Shown one piece after another: positions 37,767 through 50,522 of a stretch of 64,000 bases of DNA. Every line of letters starts with the position of its first letter. Positions within the stretch are counted from its first letter, which is position 1. The DNA comes from Nymphaea colorata (taxonomy: Eukaryota; Streptophyta; Magnoliopsida; Nymphaeales; Nymphaeaceae). The notes under the pieces are model-generated. The model worked only from the letters and a program-made list of their open reading frames with translations, ran no database searches and had not been told where the DNA came from. Location of the stretch: the NCBI RefSeq assembly GCF_008831285.2, contig NC_045145.1:5330802-5394801 (forward strand). The letters run 5' to 3'. Position numbers and translations under genes: made by a program.

Positions 37767-40700
37767 TTATACCAAATTCCTCACATACTGGTCTAGAGAT
37801 GTATTGAACAAGTCAGACCTGAAACACAGAAGTGCAATTATTTCCTAGTTTATAAATGATATGCAAATCCAAGAAAAATAATATCATAAGCAAAAGCTTA
37901 AACAATGGAATATTAGTTTAGATGAATTCGCAGTGATGGGAAGAAAAATTGCAGTAGCAGCATCTTCTCATTCTATAAATTCCAGCTACCAAATGACTAC
38001 AGGATCGAAATACATATAGCAGTTTAGGTATGTTATCGGAGAGTTTAGGATTCCGTCGCAGTATTTGCATACATCACTTCTTTTCTTTTGCTTCCTTGAC
38101 AATTTTCAGATCGAAAATGGCATGCCAAATAAGAAATAGGTGGGTGTGAAATAACACACGAACATGGATGGTACAACACAACACATTCAAAAAAGATGAA
38201 TGTGTCTGAATGTGTTCATGTAAATGCACACATTTGTATCAAAATACAGGTTGCAAAAGTAATGCGAAAGATATATAATTGACAGAAAAAAAAAACATTA
38301 TAGTTAATATTACATGCTTTTGCGGTAATTACAAACGTAACTTGGATTCTAAGACGGTCTTTCTTCTCCCCTAAATTATTCTAATTAGGTCCATGTGCTA
38401 GAATGTTGCCAAGGTGATCATGGTCAGACCTTGAAGACCGTTGGATTCTTCAAAATTATGACCATCTCATTTATTACTAAATTAGCATATTCAGCTGGTT
38501 ACCCAAATTGGTCCAATCCGGACAAATCATTATTTTGTCCTTCTCAAGGGTTATCAGTAAGGTAGGTATGGCTGATAACAGAATTGACTCTTTTGAATAA
38601 TCAAAAGGGAAAAAGCTGCCTCACAAAAAGAGTTGAAGGCTGCAATGTAGGCCAACAAGGGGTAAAGGCTTATACTATTGGGCCATCTACTTTGCTTTGA
38701 CAACTTCACATTGTTTGTGCTACTAGATTTTAAGAATACTGGTCCCTGCCTTTATCAAACCATTCCGATGGATCTAGATACTTTGGATGCATAACCTCTG
38801 TAAACAGAAATTTCTACATGCTACGCATATTATTGCTTCATGTTCTCTTCTTCTGTTTTAATCTGTTTTTGCTCGCTAGCCACTAGGATAATTTTGAATT
38901 TGCCTTGGGCTTCCAGCTGCTACGCTAGTCTAATGTCCAGATCTCTTGTACATCTACATAAGGGCCTATCCCCGTTTAGATGCTTTGTGCACTTCAATGA
39001 TTACATAAAATACTTTCATGTGCTTAGGTTGTATAGTCCATGGTTGTTAGAATTTATAATGTAAGTATACATACATGTTTTTGTATCTACTATCATATAT
39101 CTTAAACTCCTAGCAGTTTGATGTATGATTTGTATATATAAATGTATGTGTATATGCATAGGACTTTTTGTAACTTTTTGTATTTATTTTGTCTTTATTT
39201 TTCATGCCTTTTTCTAAACCTTTTTCTTTTCCTTTTTTATTAAGAAAGGAAGTAGCTGTTGGGAGTTCCCAACGGCTAGAAATCTAGCCGTTGGGAGCCC
39301 CAACAGCCACTTCCTCTTCCTCTTTTCTTCCTCCTTTCTTATATACTTCCTCTATAAATAGGGCACTTGGGACCTTTGTTTTTTTAAGGCTTTTTGGCCT
39401 CTCTTGTGTATTCTTCTCTTGAGATTAATATATTTGGTATCTTTTCCTCAAGTTTGAGGTTTGGCTTTGTATTATCTATTGAAGTTGTTGGGATCTTCAA
39501 GAGTGTATCTCTTGAAGCATTTGCATTCTCGAATTTGGGCCTGATTTACAAATGCAACTCCCTTACTATGGTTATTGAGAAGTTGAAAATTCCTCAAAGG
39601 TCCTTTTCATGGACTCAGCATATTTCGCTCAAAAGGTGTGGACTGTGGAGATCTTTTTTCTTGAACTTTATTTCTTCAAAGCCCTAACATTGGCATGGCT
39701 TGGCAGGTCTCTAAAATCTCATATGCTCAGTATGTGTCAGGGGTGAAGGAGAAGGGAGCAACTGCAATTTCCATGTCCATGTGTGTGTACTACACATTTT
39801 CACTTACAGAAGTATTGCTTTTATATGTGATCTAATTGATCTCAATCGGAAAAGGAAAATATAAGCTGATTGACAAGACAATTTCCCCACTTTAACTGCA
39901 CAATATCTGATAGCCCAAAATATTCAGAGGACCAATTAATAGAAACAGAACTTCTGTTCACCTAGAGCTTATGAAAAAAGATCATGTTTCAAGCAGAGCT
40001 AACCATGATCAGAATGCAGTCATGTACTAAAGTAACACAAATAGGAACAAAATAACTAAGCAAGAATAATACACGGGAGAACACAAGATGAACTGTCTTA
40101 CAATACATGGACTGGCTCCCAGCAATTAGCGGACTCATGTATCTCAGAATAATTAGTTTTTGGGCATCATATGTTAATATTAAAGCTCAATGGCATAATG
40201 ATCCCACAGGAAATGGCCACAACATGAAATAAAACAGTAATTAGCTGCAAATGCCCTGAGGGAACTACCTGATGGGATTTCCTGGAACACAGAGTGGATT
40301 CTTAACAACATATTCAACATAAAGATTGTAGATGTTCCTTAAGGGCTCACGAAGATCACTTGTCTTAGGATCAGTGACCAAAATAATCTACCATACGAAC
40401 AACGGCAATAAGAATTTGTTAGAGAAAACAAATAACTAAATAATAAAGAATGAATGGTCAGTTTCACCAAACACTTTCTGACATTCAAGTAAAACAGAAA
40501 TCAATGCCATGGTTAACCCTCAAAAATTAAAATGTTAGAATAAGCTTCAGGCAAGAGATCTTAGTTGACCTTCAAAACAAATTACAGGATTAATGCAGAT
40601 TCCAAGTAAATATTGCAAATTAAACATCATCAGAAAGCTCTAAAACATGATGTTCCAAGTCTTCAATAATAAAATATATTTTTCAGGAACATTTAATTAG

Positions 40701-41920
40701 ACCCTCATGTATGGGATGCTGATGAGGACCAACTCTAGGAAGTAAAGTAATAAATTCTACAAACTGCAACAGAGCAGATTTGCCCACAAGCCAAGCGTGA
40801 TGCAAAACTAAGAGCACAAAAAGCCCTCATAACTTCCATTTACAATAAACTGCATCAAAATGCACTTTTAATATAATGGATACTGGTGACTGCAAGCCAA
40901 TACAGAAGATAGAATTTCAAATCAAACAGTGGATCCTAAGATCAGTCTTAAGTTGAGAACAACTTTCCTGTCATAGACATGATCTTCTATAGTTCATATG
41001 ATGATCTTTCACAGTCTACTTTTTAGGTGCAAATACAGCATGAAACTGACAAGCTTATTGATCCCCTAATCTGGCTGAAGCTTAACATTTGACATGTACG
41101 GCAACTACTATGTCCAGGTTGTTCGCTTCAGATTTAGAATTTGCTCAAGCTTGATGTTTAGTTCAGACAAATTTATTTCTTAATCCCTCCTGTTGTCCAC
41201 AAAATAGTAACTGTACCAAGTAACAAACTATTTAGTACACAAAGACATGTCTACCATTGTTTCTTTTTCGGTACTTCTTTGTTGCTAAGGGCTATTGCAA
41301 CTTATTATATTGAATGCTACTTTCATTGTCCTCCACAGGGAACCTTGTTTAATAAATAAATAAACAGAGGGAGAAGGTGAAATTTCTTTATTGCAAGCTA
41401 GTAGCAGAGATATTAGCAACTTCTTAGTTAACCACTATTTATTCACCATCTTATCTAACATTAGGTAAACACTGGTGTATGTGCTGTGAATATTTTTTAA
41501 GTGTACACCTTCCCAAATGTCTTACAAACTACCCAAGTAAGTGCATACTTCAATTTCTATGCATTTCACTTAACCAGAGATGATTCAGTCTCACATAACT
41601 ATCTTGAAGGGTTAGAATAACCCAAGTTACCTTGAAATAAATATATGCAAAATTGCAAACTTAAGGTTCCTTCTTAAAGTTTCAAAGTTTAGGCTACACT
41701 GAATTAAGGTTCATATTTAAAGTTTCAAAAGTTTAGACTAAAAAAATAAGACAAAAAGCCACATCCTTTTAACTTAAGTTGGGGAAAAAAGTATGAGCAT
41801 AGTTTTCTCATGAAAGCATTTTTATTGTACAGGGAAGCAAAATAACTTTTCTCTCACGTTTGCAATACAATCCAGAAAACAGCCAATCCATATGCATCCA
41901 CTCTTCAAGATATGTAATAC

Positions 41921-41955
<35 letters not shown>

Positions 41956-44403
41956 ATACACACACACACACACAAAAAGAATTTGAGCCAATCTGCAGAA
42001 ATAACAGCTTCAGTGCTTTGCTGAACCTTAATGCCAGAGGGAGTTTCCATAAAGCTTAGTTTATAAGTGTTCGTACAAAAGCTATGAAAGGAGCAAGCCT
42101 GCCCTGGTAATTGTGGAACCCCAAGATTTCCTTTGTCTGCACTGTGCCAAGTACAATAACAAAGTAAGTAAAAAAAAAAAAAAAGTAACAAAGAAAAGCA
42201 GAGAACACAATGTACAAACAGATGCAGAAAATAAGTAGCATAGCTCTGTAGCTCCACAGTAGAAAGGTACATACAGGTGCATGGTGTGAGTGCAATGAAT
42301 TTCAAGAACTTCAGTGAGGGTGTGTCTGAGCATGTACTTATCTATAGTTCAAAATTGTCCATAAACAACAAAGGCAGCACACAGCAAAAGAAACTATTTT
42401 ATCATAAGCAGATGATTTGAACATAATGGCAGGACAAACAACAAATGCCAAAGCAGTCTATGTTTCATGCTTTCAAATGAGGATCCTGTTCATGAGAAAC
42501 ATATGGTCACTATTAGGATACTAGCAGTCCATAACGGATAAGCACACAGCCACTAGTGGCTAGCATTACTGATAGCATTGTAGACTGCAAACAAGACATG
42601 CTCCATGACTGGCGTAAGTACCGTTTTCAGTGAAATAGCAAAAGCTACAAGACTATATCAAAAAAAGGGTTACCTGCACAAACTGTTAGTTAGGACAAGG
42701 CCTGCTGGGGGATAGTCTTCCTACCAGTTACCTACACGTGCTGCTAGTGTCTCTTGTAGGAAGACATTTGCTATTAAAATGTTTGTCCTAACTATACGGT
42801 TAACGCTTGCTGGAGGAGAATCACCAGTTTATGGGTTGGGTCACACTGGAAGAAAAACCATAGTTAAGGGTGTCTTTGAATGCCAAGGACCTTAAAATGA
42901 TAGCTACAAATATCGTTCTCGGGTTTTTATCAGCAAGGATTTCTCGGATATTTTTCGACAAAGTTGCTTTTTCAAGAAAATCTCGGACAGTTTTAAAAAA
43001 ATATATATTAAAAATATTAGGTAAAAATACAATAAGAAACTAATAAGAAGACATCAAAAGCATCTAGCTAAAATTTGCATCTAGGAGGTCATGTTAAACA
43101 GCTAAAATAAGAGGAAATAAAACAATGGAACAAAAGCTGTAAAAAATGAAAACAGAAAATGAAATAAAAAAATAAATGAAAAAATCACAATAAAATCACC
43201 ACAAATTGAATTTTTTTTTTTTTCAAAAATATCACGATTTTTCCTTTTTTTTCTTTTTTCATTAATGTTATAAAAAATATCGTAATATATTTGTGTCTAT
43301 GCTTAAAATCATGGGTCTGATGTGGCAAGTTTCAGTTGTATGGCAACTAACCCATACCAAATTCCATACTTTATCAGACCAAGGATTTTAGGTCCGCATT
43401 AGGTCCATGCTTAAGATCCACACTTTTAAGGGAGGAGGCCAAGTACATGGATCTCAAAACTTGAGGATCTTAAGATTAGATCAGATCTGAGGTGATCAAA
43501 TGCTTCATAACTGTCAAATAAATCTAATTCAAATGGCAGTGTGAGCGTGGATTTCCCAATCTCATTGTGACCTAAATCTTGTGGTGTTGAATGTGCTGAA
43601 TAAGGATTTCCATGGTATTTTTACCTGATATAAGAACAATTGATTCTCAAAAATCACAGATGCCAGGATCTTGAACTTTTAGCACTTAGGCAAATAAGTT
43701 TTGAATTACACAAGCAATATATTTGTTCTTGACGACAACCTTGCCAATAAGCTTCAAAATTATCTAGCAAACCATCCCTTCCAACTGTAAATAGTTTTAG
43801 CTTTCCTGCATTCATCAGAGATATTTTAATATATTAGTCCCTGTATCTTTGTCCTCACAACTACTTTTTCTTGAATTCATTTGGAGTTTGGATGGGCTCC
43901 AGTTTCCGTATTCATTTCACTCATTGCAGAAACAATCACGCAAAGTGCAGTCTTTTAATTGAACAAGCAAAAAGAATCAATAGGATGCCAACCATCAGAA
44001 ACCCAAAGAGACAGCAGTGTAAGAAATTCCAGGAAATTCATTCCCCAATTCGTCAAAGGGAAGAAAGGACTAAGATGAGGTACTCAAAGCCAGAAAACAA
44101 AATGATCCAACACCGGCCACGAAATTCATTATGAAGAATTCAACAAAAAGAAATGGAAAGATAAATAATCTGTTTGATAAGGAGAAAGAGAGAAAACCTG
44201 ACTGGGTCCATCTTGGCAGTGAAGGATTTGAGGGAAAAAAGAAGACCAAACATGAGCTTCTGGTCCTGCTGGGGGCTCAGTGTCTTTAGGGGCCGCTGCC
44301 ACTCCCTGTACAGCAAGCACACCCCATTCCTGTTGAAAATGTAGATGCACCTCATCCGATTCCCCACTGGCGACAGTGGCTCCGTCCCGCTGAAGAACTG
44401 CAT
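37767..44403 (-). CDS. TRAPPC1: TRAPP complex subunit TRAPPC1 (Bet5), four exons
   Basis: The exons, in order of translation, are 44403-44198, 42141-42027, 40387-40269 and 37818-37767. They total 492 nt, or 163 aa plus TAA, with GT-AG junctions and matching phases. The protein starts MQFF and has the family's YIFNRNGVCLLYREWQRPL at about 21-39 and KLMFGLLFSLKSFTAKMDPV at 49-68. CSFHSFCTNTYKLSFMETPSG follows at 84-104, then LYVEYVVKNPL around 130-140 and LFNTSLDQYVR near the end. This is the longin-like sedlin/Bet5 fold of small TRAPP core subunits. TRAPP tethers ER-to-Golgi vesicles and acts as exchange factor for Rab/Ypt1-type GTPases. The length matches plant homologues, and no break or missing block is seen. 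Introns are long (2056, 1639 and 2450 bp) and hold repeats, including an LTR-like fragment in the third. Confidence 0.95.
39248..39314. repeat. 67-bp near-perfect palindrome
   Basis: Two arms of about 32 bases, GGAAGTAGCTGTTGGGAG... and its complement ...CAGCCACTTCC, surround an AA centre within CTAGAAATCTAG. Only a few mismatches are present. It sits just upstream of the TATAAATA box of the LTR-like fragment. Confidence 0.85.
39353..39360 (+). promoter_or_regulatory. TATA box of the LTR-like fragment
   Basis: TATAAATA in the context CTCTATAAATAGGGC, a strong plant TATA consensus, on the strand opposite to TRAPPC1. Confidence 0.45.
41644..41740. repeat. Tandem repeat in TRAPPC1 intron 2
   Basis: Two diverged copies of about 45 bp share 'ttaaggttc..ttaaagtttcaaa.gttta'. 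Confidence 0.6.
41920..41974. repeat. Compound microsatellite (CATA/TA/CA)
   Basis: Adjacent runs of ATAC, AT and CA in TRAPPC1 intron 2, about 50 bases from the exon 2 donor. Confidence 0.9.
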
Positions 44404-44507
44404 TCTCTCTCTCTTTGAGGCCTAAGTTCAATAAAAGTTTCTTGAGATGTCGTTTTTTCCTTGAAAAAAGACAAGTTGTGAATCAGCCGAGGAAAAGACT
44501 TTGTCAC
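44404..44507 (-). promoter_or_regulatory. TRAPPC1 5' untranslated leader next to the start codon
   Basis: Upstream of the TRAPPC1 start, the minus strand carries an acceptor-like site (ATGAGAACTTCTTTTACAG, ending at 44508). It suggests that the coding first exon begins at 44507 with about 100 untranslated bases and that an earlier non-coding exon lies further right. This is inferred from the splice-like signal only. Confidence 0.4.
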
Positions 44508-44509
44508 CT

Positions 44510-47500
44510 GTAAAAGAAGTTCTCATTGCATTAGTTTGACAAAATTTTGTATGTTTTGATAGTACCATGAAAAGTGAAACTTATATTTCTACCATTCTAC
44601 TGCAGATAACTAGTTAATTATGCAGCATCCCATATAAATCTATATTGAAGCCTCAAACAGTGACAAAACAAATGTTGTAAAAGTCAGATTCCATTGTGTC
44701 TCGGAATCCTACATACTGCTCGCACCAATGGGACACTTGTATCGAACTAAACCTCATGTCATAAACTGAATCCCTCGGTTTCAGCTGTTCCTTATTGGCC
44801 CATATGGGCCATTATTAAATAATATTTTCTACTTCCTTTGCTTTTGGCTTTTTTTAAAATAAATTCATCAAAATGTTGAAAAGCCAAAAAAACTGAAAAA
44901 CTAAAAATTAAGGTAAATTCATCTAATTTGAATTTTTTCTGAACGTAAACCTAAGAAAGTATAGAAATATCAAAAAATTAAAAAAAAAAGCAAAACAAAG
45001 CAAAAAATGACAAATTGACTAAAAAAGTAAAACACCTCTAAAAAAGAACCAACACATAAATCCAGCTAATTTCTAATGCATACTATTTTTTCACACACAA
45101 TAAAAAAGTTCATACACATTGAAGTAAAAACATTTGTACCATTTTCTACACACATAACAATAAGACAAAAAAAAGTCTATACCATCATGATATATAGAAT
45201 CAGGGTGTTGACTATGTTTTATATACTTTAACGATGTCCAAAGTACCATCTTCCAGAAACATGAACAAAGAACCATTATCCATACACGTGCTGCTCCTTT
45301 TGCCATATTACAGCAAATTTGCATTTGCTCATGATGATGATGATTCAGCTTCATCCTCTAAATTAGGAAAAAAATCTAGTACTGCTCCTCTAAATGTCAC
45401 TCAAATGTGTGCTTGCCCTTTTCTCCTTTTCTTTTCTCAAAAAGATCATGATTCATGATAAATGTTTGAGAGAATTACAAAAGCTACCCAACAAATGGGC
45501 TAATAACAGATGGCTGCCAACCTTTAGAGACTAACAAATACGCGCCCAACTTTTCTATATTTCACAAATCGGTGCCTCCAAACAGAAACGGTTAACTGAG
45601 GGGTTATTTACAAAATTAACCGTCTCAAATTAAGTTAACTAAAAAATCAAGGTAATTAACCAAAATCTTGCAATGAGAGCAGCAGTAAAGTGCCAACATA
45701 TGTTGGCAGCTTGTATAAGCAGAATTATCATTGAACGCCTGATTTAGAAGGTACTGTTTGGTATAGGTCAATTTGTGTGCAAACCAATGCTTAATAAATT
45801 TTTATGATACTTTCTGGACCTTGTTGATGTGTCTCTATGTAATTGGTCAAAAAATCCGACTGGGCTCATAATTTTCATTGTCTGAATTTAAGATTTGTGT
45901 AGAAGGTATTCATTAGGAGATACTATTGATTTTTAGGACAGGTCAATTTGGGTGCAGACATGTACTTGCTAAATCTTGCATTTATTTCTGGTTCTTTCTA
46001 GTTTCTAGACTCATATATATTGATTTTCAGTTTTTTCTTAAAAAAGAATTGACATGTTTCGATATGGAAGGAGGATGTCCTCATCATCAGTTTGATCCAG
46101 CTATACATACTTTGACTCTGTTGATATGTCTCCATGTCTAACTAGAATAGTAAAATGCAAAATTTTGTGATCATATTATGGTTGGTACCTCGTAGCATAT
46201 ATAGATTTATCATGTATGTGTCATAGTGTATGTGAAGCTAAATGCTTTTTAAAACCATGTCCATATCCTCCTATCCCATTAGATATATGGACAAATACTG
46301 CCTAACGAATGGGCCACCAAGCAGATGACCACTTAACCTTTAAAACCTATCAAATGGTTACCTAACTTTTCTATAGATTTCTCAAATGACCATCCCCAAG
46401 CAGAAACAATTAACTGAGCTTACTCAAATTAAATTAACTGAAAAATTAAAAGGAAAAAGAACAGTCCCTCGTCAGATGGTGAGGACATACTCGCCATGCC
46501 CTTGTCATCCAGTAAGGACTGAAGCCTCACTGGACCTGACCCCTGCTGGACAGCAAGGGCCCACTGATGGCCCTTACTGGACAGCAAGGTGGCCTTCTCC
46601 ATCTGGCAAGGGACTCTTCCTTTTTGCTTCGAGTTTAATCACCCATTGAATCTAGACATTTCTTAAAGAGACACTTAAATGTTTCTTTCTTTTCATCAAT
46701 GAACAACATGCAGCCAAATTGATATTTTGGCCAATGATGATTCACAACAGCAAATGGAGCAAATGGCATGTCATGTTTACTCTCTTATCTGTGTATCAAA
46801 TGATACCACATCTCTAAAATAATAATAATAATCTTCATAAGTTATTGTGTCTACCCCAAAACTACTTCTCCCATCTCATCAACTTAAATGGCATAAAAAC
46901 ACAGGATTCTCATTCCATTTTACTTGAAATAGTTTAGCATAATTTGACAACCTTGTCCTTTGTAACTATTTTCATTTTTGCGCATTACTAAATATGTTTT
47001 GTTCCTGATGTTTGATGGTTTCATCCTAGACTCAATCTTTGTCTCTATGATATTCTTCTGACAAGTATTCATCTTATTTGTTGTTTCACGGAAATTAATT
47101 TATGAAGAATCTAAGTAATGATTATTTCTTATTTGAATCGAGCCTGACGTGTATGAACATCACTTAGCATTAAAGATGTATTGAAAACTCATGTGCCTTC
47201 TCGTCATTATCAAATTTCATTCCATCATATGATACATATTCACTAAAAAATTTTGAAACTATCTCTTGCTCAGAGTTTATCCCCCAACACAAAGTTGAAC
47301 ATTATTAATTTATTAACATCTATTGCCTCATTTCCTTCATCCAAAATCCAAGTTAATGTCTTCATCATCCATAACATCATCATTATTCACAACCATCACC
47401 ATTCCAGTGGCTTTAAGCTATGTCACATCTACGCTTCTACATTCTCATGATTGACTTCCTTGAAACATTTGAACATGTACAGCTGTAACTTAGCAACATA

Positions 47501-48230
47501 TTTGAAGAGCTTCATGTCATAGAATCAATAGCAAAACATGTGAACCTTACATCACAGATCAAGGAAAATAAAGCAGGCAAAATTAAGGCCAAATTGAAAG
47601 CCACACAACAATTCTTACTCCAACTTCAAATGTCCAATTCCTTCCAATATGCCCTCACAAACTCTTCAAGATTGCTTTCAAACTTGTTAATATCCTAAAT
47701 GTTGCAAAATTAAAAAAAAAAAAAAAAAAAAAGACGGATCTTCTTAATTTACATCGGCCGCTAAATTCTAATGAGCAGATTCATTTGCAACGGATAGTTA
47801 ATGGTGAGTTTTATACACTGAATAGAGGTTTACTTGTAGGGAATTGTAGGGAAGAAGCTATTAAGCGACATACATAAATCAGCGCAAAATCCTTCAGGCA
47901 TCTGAGGTCAAAATCTGCGTTACTAGACGAGGAGTATTATTCCAGGTTAAATAATACATCAATATCCTTTAGCATCAAACATCAATTTGAGCAGCTAGTT
48001 ACTTCTGTTCAAAATCTGTTGTGCATACACTGGGACCAACGAAAGATGCAAACTTAACGTCAATGATCTCAAATGAAGACCTTCAAGGTTAAGTACAGTG
48101 TAGTTCAGCTCTTTTTCAATTCAAGAATTGACAACAACAACATCAGAACTAAGAACGAATTGGATATCATAATCAGAAAAAACAAGAGCACAAAACACAT
48201 ACACGCACGCGCACACACAAAAGGAGACCT
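44510..48230. other. AT-rich intergenic or 5' intron stretch
   Basis: No gene is visible. A pair of diverged direct repeats lies at about 45477-45620 and 46293-46440, and a second pair at about 45750-45850 and 45918-46140. If the island at 48.5 kb is the first exon of TRAPPC1, this whole stretch would be its first intron. Confidence 0.4.
45477..46440. repeat. Pair of diverged direct repeats about 816 bp apart
   Basis: Copies at about 45477-45620 and 46293-46440 share ordered wording: 'aacgaatgggc', 'cagatg.cc', 'aacctttaaaa/g', 'cctaacttttctata', 'ttctcaaat', 'aagcagaaacaattaactgag'. They could be terminal repeats of a small element or an old tandem duplication; the DNA between them codes for nothing I recognise. 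Confidence 0.5.
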
Positions 48231-48239
48231 CACAGTGCT

Positions 48240-49430
48240 TTGTATGCGCGGAGACGCGCTCGCGCGCGCGCGCGAGAGAGAGAGAGAATTTAGAAAATGA
48301 AAGAGGTGCATCAGAAAGGGGCCTTGTGCATCAGCCGTCAACACACAATCCAACATCTAAACGGGCTAAACAGCCCTATTCTATCGCACAGAAACCATGT
48401 GCGAGAGAGAGAGGCCGCCGCTGATGCCGATCGTCAGAGCACAGGCAACGCGGGGTTTGGGGTGGGGGTGGAGAGAGAGAGAGAGAGAGAGCCGGCATAC
48501 CCGGTTTCCGACGAGGGGAGGGCTGAGAAGCGCCGGCGGCGGGAGGAGGTCTCACCGCTAGGAGAGAGTGTCCGGAGGTCCGCAGCGTCGAGAGGTACAC
48601 AGGGGACACAAAGAGAGAGAGAGAGAGAGAGAGATGATCGAGCCGTCCGATCTTTCACGACTCGAACAGCAGGGCATCGGGCCGAGCCGGCCCAAGCCCG
48701 AGGGGACCGGAAAAGGTCGGGTCGACCGACCCTTGCCGGCAGCTGGGCCGGGGCATAAGATGGGCAGCATCTATTTTGTCTGATTTTGATGATTTCTTCT
48801 TGGCATTATAGTGAACTTGTTTTTCATTGCAATTTTCCTATGCCATGTCGTGCAATGGCATGGAGCAACCATTATGGACCTAAGGAAAAGCCGACCGCAC
48901 TAGATGAAGGTGCTGAAGGAGAGGAATTATGAGCTCGGGTCATTGCCACCGTTCCGAGTGGTGTTCGCCGGCGAAGTGGAGGTGCTCCACCACCAGTGGA
49001 ATCAGCACGATCTGGAGGGCGACAAAACATTGGAGAGTTGCAGAGAGGGAGGGCAAAGCCGATCGGCAACAATTTGGGCAACACTTTTGGGCATTTCCGA
49101 AAGAGAGAGAGATGCAAATTTGTTTTTGGGCAATCTAACTTCACAAAAATCCTGGTTCTAGAGGAACGCAGGCACAAAATCGTGTGATTTCCCCATTCTT
49201 GAGAGTGAATAAGAGTGAGCGAGCGAGAGAGATTGGGAGAGAGAAGGATAGAGAGAGTCTCGGTCCCATACCTTAGAAATTGGGGCCGGGGGGTGAAGGA
49301 GACACACACCCTGCGGTGCCTTCAGAGTTCAGATGTAGTTTTGGTGAGACGAAGAAGAGGATGCAGCTCCACAAGGGCGATTCCTCCGCATAATGGAGCT
49401 TGACCGTTTGTACGGGTGGAATAAAACACC
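48240..49430 (-). promoter_or_regulatory. GC-rich island with GA/CT repeats, possible promoter and first exon
   Basis: This 1.2-kb block contrasts sharply with the AT-rich surroundings. It is CpG-rich and has GA runs at about 48269-48289, 48470-48490 and 48612-48634 (CT on the minus strand), like many plant 5' leaders. A minus-strand donor-like site (TAGCG/GTGAGA) sits at 48556/48555. The only intact minus-strand gene downstream is TRAPPC1, whose start exon has an acceptor-like site at 44508, so 48556 to about 48760 is a candidate non-coding first exon. Several overlapping open frames of 60-150 codons here are arginine-, serine- or glutamate-rich products of the repeats, not convincing proteins. 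It could instead be the promoter of an unseen transcript on the plus strand. Confidence 0.35.
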
Positions 49431-49613
49431 CCGGAGAAAAGTTGGACGACTTTTTTTTGTGGAATTAAAATTGTCAGATCCACCCAAAAGTTTTGGGAGT
49501 TGTATTTCATGTTTGATAGGATCTGGTATTTTTAATGTAGGATGGAAGTAAAGTTTCTCTGCCAAGGTGGAATTCCATCTATTTGAACACCCTCTTCAGG
49601 TTATCGAGGACTA

Positions 49614-49982
49614 CGCCTGCACACGAACTGAGTCGAACTTGAGTTTGGCTCAAACTTGACTCGATTATACAAAATCAACCTTAAATTCGACTCGTTTAAC
49701 CCATTTAACTCATTGAGGTGTTAACTCGTATAAGCATTAACTTGTTCAACTCATGTAAGCGTTAAGTTGTGTAACTCGTTTAAGTTGTGTTACTTGTGAA
49801 CTCGGTTTTGGTAATATTATATAGATTATTAGTTTGTGAATCGAGTTGAGGATAAATGAGTCGAGTTCTCGAACTTAACTCGCTTATCTTTTCGAGTATT
49901 TTTGTAAGCTCAAACTTGACTCGTTTGTACGAGCGAAGTTTTTTCGAGCGAATTCGAGTTGGTTCGACCCTTTGTACAACCC
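49614..49982. mobile_element. 369-bp MITE-like element of the CTCGAGCTCG family
   Basis: It begins CGCCTGCACACGAAC after TA (49612-49613) and ends TTTGTACAACCC before TA (49983-49984). The interior aligns along its whole length with the 25076-25486 element: 'cgactcgtttaacccatttaactc', 'gttaactcg', 'tattatata', 'cgagtcgagtt'. It is non-coding, diverged from the 25-kb copy, and has the same TA flanks. Confidence 0.6.
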
Positions 49983-50465
49983 TATTTATGGTACTAAAAT
50001 GTCATATCCACCCAAAATTTTTGGAAGTTTCATTTGATGTTTGATAGGATCTAGTACTTTTAATGTAGGATGGAAGTAAAGTTCCACTGTACAATAGGAT
50101 AGGATCAACATCATGGCCATGATGTTGATATAAGGCACACCGACTCGCCCATCTACTAATCATCTCTCAAATTTTTTATTTATTTCATAAACACAACAAA
50201 TATTTAAAATGATATTTTTTACAACCACGACAAAGATTGCAGTGTCACACTAGTATTAGTTTTCATAGCATTAGTTTATATATCTCAATGTTGGGACAGA
50301 TTTCATCTCAATCACAATGCCATTGAAGGCTTGAAGGTGACCATGATTGGAGTGCCTTGCCCCTCTATCAACTACAGCCACTTTGTTGAAGGAAGATCCA
50401 TAGGTCTTTTGGTAGCATGAACACTTTGAGTGTCTAATGAATTTGCTTCGAAAATTGGAGGTTTA

Positions 50466-50511
50466 TAAAACAATAGAACTAATATTTCATGAACCCTGTT
50501 CTATTGTTTTA
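50466..50511. repeat. Short inverted repeat, 14-bp perfect arms
   Basis: TAAAACAATAGAAC at 50466-50479 and its exact complement at 50498-50511, with an 18-base loop. Confidence 0.8.
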
Positions 50512-50522
50512 TGAACCTGACC

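Larger units (their letters stand above)
38850..39480 (+). mobile_element. Probable LTR fragment in TRAPPC1 intron 3
   Basis: A pyrimidine-rich stretch contains a palindrome (39248-39314). A TATA box (TATAAATA at 39353-39360) follows about 40 bases further on, then a T- and CT-rich leader. That order is typical of the U3-R part of plant Copia-type long terminal repeats. No second LTR, primer-binding site or pol region is visible, so it would be a solo or truncated LTR. The outer limits given are approximate and the TG..CA ends were not found. Confidence 0.4.

Noticed and set aside
41808-42305. 165-codon minus-strand frame
   Set aside because: It only reads through TRAPPC1 exon 2 (42027-42141) into introns on both sides; the splice sites and homology define the true exon.
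48297-48758. 153-codon plus-strand frame in the GC-rich island
   Set aside because: It consists largely of Arg-Glu-Arg runs from GA repeats and matches no known protein; the opposite strand gives equally long frames.
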